A stretch of DNA of 13,099 nucleotides from Nitratiruptor sp. (GTDB taxonomy: Bacteria > Campylobacterota > Campylobacteria > Campylobacterales > Nitratiruptoraceae), in NCBI GenBank assembly GCA_015494505.1, contig WGBB01000225.1, positions 1-13,099 of the forward strand, written 5' to 3'. A program made the translations under genes and the position numbers. Below the pieces are notes generated by a model. It searched no databases. It was given only the letters and a program-made list of their open reading frames with translations, and had not been told where the DNA came from. This document shows, piece by piece, positions 1-6,253 of the stretch. The number at the start of each line of letters is the position of its first letter. Positions within the stretch are counted from its first letter, which is position 1.

Positions 1-10
1 CTGCGCGGCA

Positions 11-637
11 TCACACCGAATCCAAAAGCTCCTTGACCTCCTCGTCGCTGAGCTGATGGAAATCGCGGTAGAACTGCCCTACCGCCATGAAATCGACGGG
101 GACTTCTAACACTACCACGCCGTCGGCCGCCTCCTTGAGCAGCGCGATGCTATCTGGGGGCGCCACGGGCACAGCGATGATCACCTCCTTGGCCCCTTCG
201 GCTTTGAGCGCTTTGGCAGCCAGATACATACTCGCTCCCGTCGCCACCCCGTCATCGACGAGTATCACGCGCTTGCCGCGAATATCGAGACGTGGTTTGT
301 TGTAAATGGCGCGCTTTTGGCGTATACTCTCGAGGATTTTCGCCTCTTGCTCGTCGATGTAGGGACGCGAGACATTGAGCATCGCCACTGCGCGCTCGTT
401 GATATACTCCATCCCGTTTTCGCTGATGGCTCCGATGGCGGCTTCCGGATTGTAGGGGGAGGGGATTTTTTTGACAAAAAAGATATCCATCGGTAGATGC
501 AGCATCTTCGCGATTACCTGCGCTACAGGCACGCCGCCTCTTGGCAGAGCCACCACGATAGTTTCGGGATCATCTTGATAGATAGCGAGCTTTTTTGCCA
601 GCAGCTCACCTGCTTCGAATCTGTCGCTAAAAACCAT
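11..637 (-). CDS. Phosphoribosyltransferase domain protein (COG1926 type)
   Basis: This 208-residue protein belongs to the type I phosphoribosyltransferase fold. The PRPP-binding signature VILVDDGVATGAS lies at about residues 124-136, with the two acidic residues and the ATGAS loop intact. The N-terminal FSDRFEAGELLAKKL and the LPRGGVPVA segment (31-39) are typical of the COG1926 branch. That branch is often annotated only as 'phosphoribosyltransferase' and its substrate is not settled, so I do not assign a base or a pathway. The length fits a stand-alone domain with no fused hydrolase. The start is the ATG at 635-637, preceded by a strong Shine-Dalgarno (GGGAGGAA on the minus strand, near 642-649). 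It is divergent from dtd across 46 bp. No signal peptide or membrane segment is seen, so it is probably cytoplasmic. The fold is secure; the role is not. Confidence 0.9.
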   Translation of the reverse strand: MVFSDRFEAGELLAKKLAIYQDDPETIVVALPRGGVPVAQVIAKMLHLPMDIFFVKKIPSPYNPEAAIGAISENGMEYINERAVAMLNVSRPYIDEQEAKILESIRQKRAIYNKPRLDIRGKRVILVDDGVATGASMYLAAKALKAEGAKEVIIAVPVAPPDSIALLKEAADGVVVLEVPVDFMAVGQFYRDFHQLSDEEVKELLDSV

Positions 638-657
638 ATTTTTCCTCCCGTTTTTTG

Positions 658-665
658 ATTATAAT
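658..665. promoter_or_regulatory. Self-complementary -10 box for divergent promoters
   Basis: The octamer ATTATAAT is its own reverse complement, so TATAAT can be read on the plus strand (660-665) toward dtd and on the minus strand (663-658) toward the phosphoribosyltransferase gene. On the plus strand it is preceded by a T-run ending in TTTTTTG, as in Campylobacter-type promoters. Both predicted transcripts would have leaders of only about 12-14 nt. The dtd ribosome binding site (AGGAGG, 674-679) follows directly. This is a prediction from sequence only. Confidence 0.55.
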
Positions 666-683
666 AGCACAAAAGGAGGCGCG

Positions 684-1127
684 ATGATTGCACTGTTGCA
701 GCGTGTGCGAGAGTCCTGGGTGCGCATCGATGGCATCGAGGTAGCCCGCATCGGACGAGGACTCAATATTTTACTAGGCGTGATGCAGGGCGATACGAGC
801 GAAGATATAGAAAAACTCGTTAGAAAAATCATCAATATGCGCATCTTCCCAAATGATGCGGGGAAATTCGACAAAAACATCCTCCAAATCGGCGGCGAAG
901 CGCTGGTGGTAAGCCAGTTTACCTTAGCAGCCAACATCAAAAAAGGCAACCGCCCCGATTTCACCGCAGCGATGCCGCCCACCGAAGCCGAGCGGCTCTA
1001 CGAGGAGTTCGTCGCGACCTTGCGCCGTCACATTCCTGTGCAAACGGGCAGATTCGGCGCGATGATGGAAGTGGGCATCATCAACGACGGTCCCGTCACA
1101 ATCATAGCAGATTCGAGGCAGTTATGA
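684..1127 (+). CDS. dtd: D-aminoacyl-tRNA deacylase
   Basis: This enzyme hydrolyses the ester bond of D-aminoacyl-tRNAs (and glycine mischarged on tRNA-Ala), keeping D-amino acids out of translation. It is a cytoplasmic homodimer. At 147 residues it has the usual family length. The family signatures are present: the N-terminal MIALLQRVRESWV, the catalytic-side SQFTLAA motif (77-83) followed by KGNRPDF, and the C-terminal GPVT (136-139), whose Gly-cisPro element enforces chiral selectivity. The start ATG has a strong AGGAGG site four bases upstream. It heads an operon: its TGA overlaps the next gene's ATG (ATGA at 1124-1127). The assignment is secure. Confidence 0.97.
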   Translation: MIALLQRVRESWVRIDGIEVARIGRGLNILLGVMQGDTSEDIEKLVRKIINMRIFPNDAGKFDKNILQIGGEALVVSQFTLAANIKKGNRPDFTAAMPPTEAERLYEEFVATLRRHIPVQTGRFGAMMEVGIINDGPVTIIADSRQL

Positions 1128-2371
1128 AGCGACTCTTTGCACTACTTATGGCCCTTATGGCCCAAGGAGCCGTCATCCAACCGGCCGATAAGAGTTCCTA
1201 TCATCCCATAGCCTCCCCTCTTCCACCCACCGACTGCAAAGGCTTCTATGCCACTGCCGTACCTTGGCAAAAGCGCCTCGATTTTTACAAAAATTTCACC
1301 GTCGTAGAATTTGGCAGCTTCGAGGATATCGCCGACGCGGATACCCAAGGATTCGACAAAATCGTGGCGTACGAATGGATGGCGGGATTCTATCGCTTTG
1401 AGCGCAACGTTTTTACCCGCTACGCCCTCGCGCATCCCAAGAAGCTTCTAAATCGAGAGCCCATCTCAAAGGAAGACTACTTCTACGACATGTGCGATGC
1501 TGAGCTAGTAGACAAGCGTGTGGAGTATCTAGTGAGCGAAGTCAAAAGACTCCACATCGCAGGCCTCTTTTTCGACTGGGCCAACGACCTCTTTTTAGAT
1601 GAAGAGGAGTATCGCCCTTTAGCCGAAACACTCAAAAAACGACACCCTCATACCGATTACGCAGCATGCCTTAAGCATTTTTTGGCCAGGCTCAAAACGC
1701 ACCACATCCTCATCATCACCAACCAAGCCTACCGCAATCCCGAACTGCTCCAATATGTGGACTACGATATGTGCGAGAGCTACATGAGTGCGGTGGAAGA
1801 GAGCGATACAATAGCTCCTATCGGCAACGTCATTACCAATATCCCCTACACACTCTACCAGCCCCTCGAGGAAGTGTTCGCTTATTTCGACCATTTTCAC
1901 AAACTTCAAAAGCGCTACGGGTTCAAAAATATGATATACATGAACTACCTGGCTCCCAAATTTGTCACCACCTCCAAAGGCTTAGAAGCACAAAAGCCGA
2001 TCGAGGGAATTTACTATAACTACGTTCTGGCAAAACTGGGAGGCTTCGCGCAGTTTTCAGAAGTGCCTTTCGATCATACTCTCGAGATCGATCCCATCTA
2101 CTTTTACGACCTGGGTACACCTCTGAATGGCATGCGCAAAGAGGGGGATATCTATTTTCGTTTCTTCTCCAAAGGTTTCGTCCTTTTGGCGCCCACGCTC
2201 CATCAGGAGCGCTATATCGCTATAGATATGCCAAAAAGCTTGTACGATCTTAAAGAGGGGTGCAAGCTTCTTTCTATCAAGGGCAAGGTTACCATTCGCC
2301 TCGCGCCTGTTTATGACGAGATCGTTGAGCGCTACGAACCCATCGCAAAGGTCTTTTTGTATGAAGATTAA
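1124..2371 (+). CDS. Secreted TIM-barrel glycoside-hydrolase-like protein, function unknown
   Basis: This 415-residue protein has a likely Sec signal peptide: KR followed by a hydrophobic run, with possible cleavage near residues 15-21. The rest resembles GH114 and related TIM-barrel glycosidase-like proteins. VVEFGSFED is a beta-strand start, KIVAYEWMAGF (79-89) resembles the strand giving 'vIaYlS', HIAGLFFDW (144-152) matches the 'GfDGvFfDw' strand carrying the conserved Asp, and ILIITNQAYRN (195-205) with DYDMCESYM (213-221) match the following strands. Near the C-terminus, YFRFFSKGFVLLAP resembles the closing beta-domain of such enzymes. I assign no substrate. A GAGG site precedes the ATG by five bases. 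It is translationally coupled to dtd and overlaps pgeF by 11 bp. The link to pgeF weakly suggests an envelope or exopolysaccharide role. The gene is certainly real; the fold is likely and the activity is unknown. Confidence 0.8.
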   Translation: MKRLFALLMALMAQGAVIQPADKSSYHPIASPLPPTDCKGFYATAVPWQKRLDFYKNFTVVEFGSFEDIADADTQGFDKIVAYEWMAGFYRFERNVFTRYALAHPKKLLNREPISKEDYFYDMCDAELVDKRVEYLVSEVKRLHIAGLFFDWANDLFLDEEEYRPLAETLKKRHPHTDYAACLKHFLARLKTHHILIITNQAYRNPELLQYVDYDMCESYMSAVEESDTIAPIGNVITNIPYTLYQPLEEVFAYFDHFHKLQKRYGFKNMIYMNYLAPKFVTTSKGLEAQKPIEGIYYNYVLAKLGGFAQFSEVPFDHTLEIDPIYFYDLGTPLNGMRKEGDIYFRFFSKGFVLLAPTLHQERYIAIDMPKSLYDLKEGCKLLSIKGKVTIRLAPVYDEIVERYEPIAKVFLYED

Positions 2372-3023
2372 CTACCTCATCACAGATCGCTCAGGCGGCG
2401 TGAGCACCCCTCCCTACGAGAGTCTCAATATCGCCTACCACGTGGGGGACGACCCCGAAGCCGTACGGCGCAATCGCGAAATAGTCGCGCAAAAAATAGG
2501 TTTGCAGGCTATCCAGTATGCCAACCAGGTACACGGCAAGGAGGTGCTTGTAATCGAGAGCCTCATCGACCCTGCCCCCGCATGCGACGGCTTCGTCACC
2601 GATAAGCCCGGCATAGGTCTGGCTATCATGAGTGCGGACTGCTACGGTGTATTGTTCTATGACCCTAAAGGCATCATCGGCGCCGTGCATGCGGGCCGAG
2701 CGGGTGCGACTCTTGGCATCGTCACCGAAGCGATAAAAAAGATGCGCTCTCTGGGTGCCCAAACTATCAGCGCCGTCATCTCACCCGGGATACATCGCTG
2801 CTGCTATGAAGTTTCGCAAGAGTTAGCCAAAACCTACCCTCCCAAATATATCCAAGGGCGCCATCTGGATATAAAAGCGCTTCTTTACGACCAATTAAGA
2901 GCCGAAAATGTAGAATCTATCATAGACTACGCCGTCTGTACCGCCTGCGATAGGCGCTACTACTCCTATCGCCGCGACGGTGTGACGGGGCGATTTGCAT
3001 CGATTATCTGGATGGAGGAGTGA
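2361..3023 (+). CDS. pgeF: Peptidoglycan editing factor PgeF (YfiH/laccase-domain family)
   Basis: Members of this family (YfiH, DUF152, 'multicopper polyphenol oxidase') help keep peptidoglycan stem peptides correct, and purine nucleoside and oxidase activities are also reported. The metal-site residues are visible: His58 in NQVHG, Cys94 in SADC and His110 in AVHAG. The C-terminal block CTACDRRYYSYRRDGVTGR (193-211) is diagnostic. The usual HAGWRG reads HAGRAG here, a small deviation. I start the gene at ATG 2361, giving 220 residues and the normal family N-terminus (ITDRSGGVS). The longer possibility from 2313 lies inside the upstream gene and adds a non-conserved stretch. An AAAGG site lies about nine bases upstream. 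It overlaps the upstream gene by 11 bp, and its TGA shares one base with the next ATG. Confidence 0.93.
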   Translation: MKINYLITDRSGGVSTPPYESLNIAYHVGDDPEAVRRNREIVAQKIGLQAIQYANQVHGKEVLVIESLIDPAPACDGFVTDKPGIGLAIMSADCYGVLFYDPKGIIGAVHAGRAGATLGIVTEAIKKMRSLGAQTISAVISPGIHRCCYEVSQELAKTYPPKYIQGRHLDIKALLYDQLRAENVESIIDYAVCTACDRRYYSYRRDGVTGRFASIIWMEE

Positions 3024-3490
3024 TGGAAGAGCTCTTTTCGATCATACCGGATTTGCCTGGAGTGCGGGTCTTTTGCTTTGGCGAAGAGTGCCACATACCG
3101 GCACTTGCTGGGTATTGCGAAGAAAAAGGGTATTACCTCGAAATCGTAGCTTTCGATGACAACACCTACGAAGCGCTCCAAAGATTACCGGCTAAAGTGC
3201 GGCGCATCGATGAGGCAAAAGAGCGCTACAATCTACGCTCGATGGCTTTTGACACCGTCTTCGTGCCCATCGATATCGAAAAGCTTGCAGACAAAGAGCA
3301 GTTCTTTCGCAAAATCTATCGCCTGATGAAAAACGCAGGCGACCTCATCGTGCTCATCCCGCCCGCTAAAAGCGAAGAGATGGAAGCCTTTTTGCAAGAG
3401 CTCAACTATGTAGCCATCAACCCTATCAAGCTACAAAACGGTAGCGTAGCCATAACCGCCAAGAAAATGCACGGATGGGCGAAGGTGTAG
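3023..3490 (+). CDS. Small Rossmann/methyltransferase-like protein, function unknown
   Basis: This is a 155-residue cytoplasmic protein with no signal peptide. The segment FDTVFVPIDIEKLADKEQ followed by IYRLMKNAGDLIVLIPP (about 76-114) reads like motifs IV-VI of class I SAM-dependent methyltransferases ('FDlVf ... lLkpGG.lii'). The N-terminal part (GVRVFCFGEE, then YYLEIVAFDDN) could be the two preceding strands, but the glycine-rich SAM-binding motif I is absent. It may be a degenerate or non-enzymatic member. It starts at ATG 3023 in the context ...GGAGTGATG, where pgeF's TGA and this ATG share a base. A GTG three bases earlier would add one residue. A GGAGGAG site (3014-3020) lies just upstream. 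It is the last gene of the dtd-pgeF run. No specific function can be given. Confidence 0.72.
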   Translation: MEELFSIIPDLPGVRVFCFGEECHIPALAGYCEEKGYYLEIVAFDDNTYEALQRLPAKVRRIDEAKERYNLRSMAFDTVFVPIDIEKLADKEQFFRKIYRLMKNAGDLIVLIPPAKSEEMEAFLQELNYVAINPIKLQNGSVAITAKKMHGWAKV

Positions 3491-3496
3491 TATAAT
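3491..3496 (+). promoter_or_regulatory. Candidate -10 box implying a leaderless transcript
   Basis: A perfect TATAAT begins right after the upstream stop codon. With standard spacing, its +1 would be the A of the ATG at 3503. No Shine-Dalgarno-like purine run lies between it and that ATG. No good -35 is visible 17 bp upstream. The box is exact but its activity is untested; the gene could instead be read through from the upstream operon. Confidence 0.4.
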
Positions 3497-3502
3497 AGCG
3501 CT

Positions 3503-4165
3503 ATGGATATATATAAAGATTTTATAGATAACAGCATCAATCCCTTCATACTCTTTGATTCTGCGGGTGAAGTCCTCGAATACAACAAAGAGGGCGAATA
3601 TATCCTCTCCATCGCCAAAAAAGAGGAGCTTTTCAATCTCGCAATCTCGCACGCCTCTATGAGTTTTGGGTTCAAGCACTCCTTTATCGATCTTGATATC
3701 GGACATGCGAGCTTTTGCGCCATCACCGTAGGCTATAAAGATAGCGAACGCCTGGGGCTGATGCTGCATAAGAACGTGTGCAGCAAAAAGGTTGCCCCGC
3801 CATCCCATGAGCTGCAAAGCGCAAATATTTTCACCCTCATCGATATCGCCATCAATACCAATCTCGACGAAAACAGCAAAATCACCGCCGAATACGATGT
3901 CTCTATCCCCGAATTCAAACTGGACATCAAGAGATTTTTACAACTGCTCAACAAAATCTTCAAAGCCCTGCGCGATGCAGCCCATATCTATATCAAAGTA
4001 ACCATCGCTACGGGCCGCAGTATCAAAATCAACAAGAAGAAATATCAAGTGGTGCTGGTAGAGATTCGCAGCCAAGAAGTGGCAAAACTTGCTATCAAAG
4101 ATGACGAATTCTTTCTCTCTTACGACAAAGACCGCCTCACGATAGAGCTGCCTTTTATTCTTTAA
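3503..4165 (+). CDS. Degenerate NtrB-like PAS protein
   Basis: This is a 220-residue protein. Residues 5-90 form a PAS-like domain (FIDNSINPFILFDSAGEVLEYN), as in the NtrB sensor. From about residue 101 the rest matches a shortened NtrB kinase core. SHEL (101-104) recalls the H-box. YDVSIPEFKLD (131-141) corresponds to NtrB's 'YDPSLPEL..D', and KRFLQLLNKIFKAL to the N-box helix, but the Mg-binding Asn is not in place. YIKVTIATGRSIKINKKKYQ matches the NtrB strands, and RLTIELPFIL the last strand of the ATPase fold. The G1, F and G2 boxes and the ATP lid are missing and the four-helix dimerisation region is nearly gone, so autokinase activity is unlikely. It has no Shine-Dalgarno. It is tail-to-tail with the NtrC-like gene and near amtB-glnK. 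I infer a non-catalytic nitrogen or redox sensor, perhaps binding PII or the NtrC-like protein. Confidence 0.72.
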   Translation: MDIYKDFIDNSINPFILFDSAGEVLEYNKEGEYILSIAKKEELFNLAISHASMSFGFKHSFIDLDIGHASFCAITVGYKDSERLGLMLHKNVCSKKVAPPSHELQSANIFTLIDIAINTNLDENSKITAEYDVSIPEFKLDIKRFLQLLNKIFKALRDAAHIYIKVTIATGRSIKINKKKYQVVLVEIRSQEVAKLAIKDDEFFLSYDKDRLTIELPFIL

Positions 4166-4865
4166 ATCCGTATCTTTTAAGCTTAGTGGTCAATGTGGCT
4201 CGATTGAGCTGCAAGGCTTTCGACATCGCCAAGGCACTGCGAAAACGTTTCTTCGCTGCACGCAAGAGGGGAATCTCGAAAAATCGCAAAAGCGCTTTAT
4301 ATCCCTCTTCGATATGAGGTTCTAAAAACTCCTCGAGCATCTGCATCATCTTTTCATCATCCATCGTCGCAAAAAGTGCACGCTCATAGACGCTACGCTT
4401 GAGGCTGATTGCGTTTTTGGATAGGTCCACCGCAAACTCTTCATCGAAGGTCTCCAGCTCGAACTCCTCGCGCGCTTTTTTGATATAGGCCTTTTTCAAA
4501 GCTTCCACATCTTCGGGACGCTCACGCAGCGGCGGAATTGTTACGATTATAGGGAAATACTCTTCGTAAATAGCGCGTTCATCGGTGGCCGCTGCGATGA
4601 TGCGTACCCCCTTAAAACGGCGCATAAAGGCTATTACATCCTGGACATTTTCAAAATCGCGCACAAATACCGCTTCGCTTTCGAGCTTATCGGGCATTTG
4701 AGCGACGCTATAGTGAGGAATCTTGTCAAACAAAGAGCTTACAAGCGTCTCTTTGCCCGTCCCCGCTTCCCCGAGAATGAGGATATTGACGGGAAGCTTT
4801 GCGGCGGCTTTGACGACGTTGTAGACCTTGATGCTGCTGGGCGATTTTGCGATGAAATTCTGCAT
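4155..4865 (-). CDS. Truncated NtrC-like regulator with Fis-type HTH and reduced AAA+ domain
   Basis: This 236-residue protein has no receiver domain. It begins directly with the AAA+ region: FIAKSPSSIKVYNVVKAAAK, then Walker A GEAGTGKE (32-39). The segment that normally carries GAFTGA, the second loop and Walker B LFLDE is collapsed to about 25 residues, with FVRDFENV (67-74) in the Walker B position. Sensor-I-like VRIIAAAT (87-94) and PPLRERPEDV (111-120) are intact. The C-terminus (196-236) is a Fis-type helix-turn-helix ending NRATLTTKLKRYGF, very close to NtrC's 'RNTLTRKLKELG'. The start is ATG 4865, preceded by GGAGAGAGG. The open frame upstream runs through the amtB promoter and is rejected. 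Without GAFTGA it should not remodel sigma-54 holoenzyme, so I infer a DNA-binding repressor or a sigma-70-type regulator. It is divergent from amtB and tail-to-tail with the NtrB-like gene. Confidence 0.82.
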   Translation of the reverse strand: MQNFIAKSPSSIKVYNVVKAAAKLPVNILILGEAGTGKETLVSSLFDKIPHYSVAQMPDKLESEAVFVRDFENVQDVIAFMRRFKGVRIIAAATDERAIYEEYFPIIVTIPPLRERPEDVEALKKAYIKKAREEFELETFDEEFAVDLSKNAISLKRSVYERALFATMDDEKMMQMLEEFLEPHIEEGYKALLRFFEIPLLRAAKKRFRSALAMSKALQLNRATLTTKLKRYGFKE

Positions 4866-4874
4866 CCTCTCTCC

Positions 4875-4893
4875 TTGTATAAAAATTATACAA
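4875..4893. promoter_or_regulatory. Perfect 19-bp palindrome, candidate operator between the NtrC-like gene and amtB
   Basis: The sequence is TTGTATAA-AAA-TTATACAA, with perfect 8-bp half-sites around a 3-bp spacer. Its core TGTAT-N7-ATACA (4876-4892) has the same 5-7-5 layout as the classical NtrC site TGCAC-N7-GTGCA. The minus-strand reading contains TATAAT (4890-4885), a plausible -10 of the NtrC-like gene, so a bound protein could block that promoter. Relative to the proposed amtB start at about 4926, it spans roughly -51 to -33. It could alternatively be a site for an unrelated dimeric regulator. Confidence 0.6.
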
Positions 4894-4913
4894 AATAATT
4901 TTTTGTAATAGAC

Positions 4914-4919
4914 TAAAAT
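4914..4919 (+). promoter_or_regulatory. Candidate amtB -10 box
   Basis: TAAAAT lies 34 bp before the amtB ATG, with a T-rich block (TTTTTTG, 4899-4905) upstream, as expected for Campylobacterota sigma-70 promoters. Transcription would start near 4926. I see no sigma-54 type -24 GG / -12 GC element between 4866 and 4953, so sigma-54 control of amtB is not supported here. A second inverted repeat, ACAAAA-N5-TTTTGT (4890-4906), lies just upstream. Confidence 0.4.
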
Positions 4920-4953
4920 TTTGAGCGAAATCCAATTTCTCAAAGGAGTTTCG

Positions 4954-6237
4954 ATGAAAAAGTGGCATTTGGCACTTCTAGCCTTGCTGCCAAGCTTCGC
5001 AATGGCGGAAGATAAACTGAGCAGCGGTGATACGGCATGGATGATCGTGGCCACCGCATTCGTCATGCTCATGACCCCTGCAGGTCTGGCACTTTTTTAT
5101 GGCGGTATGACACGTGCAAAAAACGTGCTCAATACCTACATGATGGTCTTCATCGCCTACGTTTTGGGCTCTATCGTTTGGGTACTGTGGGGCTATTCCC
5201 TCTCTTTTAGCGGTGACGGCGCCATCATAGGCGACCTTTCTAAAATCTTCCTCAAAGGCGTGACCACCGATAGCCTCAGCGGCACATATCCCGAATTCGT
5301 CTTTATCGCATTCCAGGGAACATTCGCGGCTATTACGGTAGCCATCGCCAGCGGTTCGGCAATTGAGCGTATGAAGTTCTCCACTTGGGTACTCTTTACG
5401 ATTCTTTGGGTGACATTCGTCTACGCACCTATTGCGCACATGGTTTGGGGCGGCGGTTTCTTGTACAACGATGGCGCACTCGACTTCGCCGGCGGTACGG
5501 TCGTACATATGAACGGCGGTCTGGCTGGACTCGTGCTTGCACTCTTCCTTGGCAAACGTAAAGGCTATCCAAAAGAGGCTATGCATCCATCCAGTGTTAT
5601 TCTCACGGCTCTTGGTGCGGCGATCCTTTGGTTTGGATGGTTCGGCTTCAACGCGGGAAGCGAATTTGCAGCAGACGGTGTAGCAGGAAGCGCACTGCTT
5701 ATGACAAACTTCGCAGCTGCGGTAGCGGCTCTTGTATGGGTGCTTATTGAATGGGTTGTCTATAAAAAACCGACGCTGCTTGGTGCAGCTACCGGTGCGG
5801 TGGCAGGGCTCGTCGCTATCACGCCTGCAGCAGGTTTTGTGGATGTCCTGGGAGCGCTCATCATCGGTGCCGGCGGTAGCGTAATCGGCTTTTGGGGCGT
5901 TGCGTGGCTCAAAAAAGTCTTCAAGTACGACGACAGTCTCGATGCCTTCGGTGTACACTTCCTTGCAGGGCTTTGGGGTGCACTGGCGACAGGACTTTTT
6001 GCACTGCAAAACCTCGCTTGGGACGGTAGCCCGCTCAAAGACCACGGCGACAGAGCCGCTCAGATGATGGTACAGCTCGAATCAGTAGCCGTGACGATGA
6101 TTTTCACAGCTGTTGCCACTGCAGTGGTCTACTTCGTCTCCAGCTTGCTCACAGGCGGCGGTAGAGTCGACGAAGAGACAGAGGTTATGGGTCTTGACGA
6201 AGCTGTGCATGGTGAGCGCGGTTTCAACCTCAAATAA
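4954..6237 (+). CDS. amtB: Ammonium transporter AmtB
   Basis: This inner-membrane channel conducts ammonia/ammonium and forms a trimer. The 427-residue protein starts with a signal peptide (residues 1-18, ending AMA) and then has about 11 membrane segments. The pore residues are visible: twin histidines His185 (VVHMNGG) and His335 (GVHFLAG), the Phe gate in FQGTF (120-124), Trp165 in HMVWGGG, and WFGFNAGS (229-236). The C-terminal GLDEAVHGERGF (413-424) is the conserved tail that interacts with GlnK. The start is ATG 4954, with AGGAG five bases upstream. A TTG start at 4921 would add a non-conserved leader ahead of the signal peptide. It is followed 16 bp later by glnK, so the two are probably one transcript. 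Regulation probably involves the palindrome at 4875-4893. Confidence 0.97.
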   Translation: MKKWHLALLALLPSFAMAEDKLSSGDTAWMIVATAFVMLMTPAGLALFYGGMTRAKNVLNTYMMVFIAYVLGSIVWVLWGYSLSFSGDGAIIGDLSKIFLKGVTTDSLSGTYPEFVFIAFQGTFAAITVAIASGSAIERMKFSTWVLFTILWVTFVYAPIAHMVWGGGFLYNDGALDFAGGTVVHMNGGLAGLVLALFLGKRKGYPKEAMHPSSVILTALGAAILWFGWFGFNAGSEFAADGVAGSALLMTNFAAAVAALVWVLIEWVVYKKPTLLGAATGAVAGLVAITPAAGFVDVLGALIIGAGGSVIGFWGVAWLKKVFKYDDSLDAFGVHFLAGLWGALATGLFALQNLAWDGSPLKDHGDRAAQMMVQLESVAVTMIFTAVATAVVYFVSSLLTGGGRVDEETEVMGLDEAVHGERGFNLK

Positions 6238-6253
6238 TGCCTAAGGAGCTTAG

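Noticed and set aside
4866..4953. Sigma-54 promoter for amtB
   Set aside because: Expected from the NtrC context, but no GG-N10-GC type element is present. TAAAAT with a T-rich upstream block fits a sigma-70 promoter better.
4866..5072. An N-terminal extension of the NtrC-like protein into amtB
   Set aside because: It would run through the palindrome and amtB's signal-peptide region, shows no receiver-domain sequence, and a good ribosome binding site precedes the ATG at 4865.
4978..6045. A 355-codon open frame on the minus strand opposite amtB
   Set aside because: It is fully antisense to the unmistakable amtB gene. Its translation is rich in Cys, His, Arg and Glu with no recognisable motif, as expected from the complement of a membrane-protein gene.
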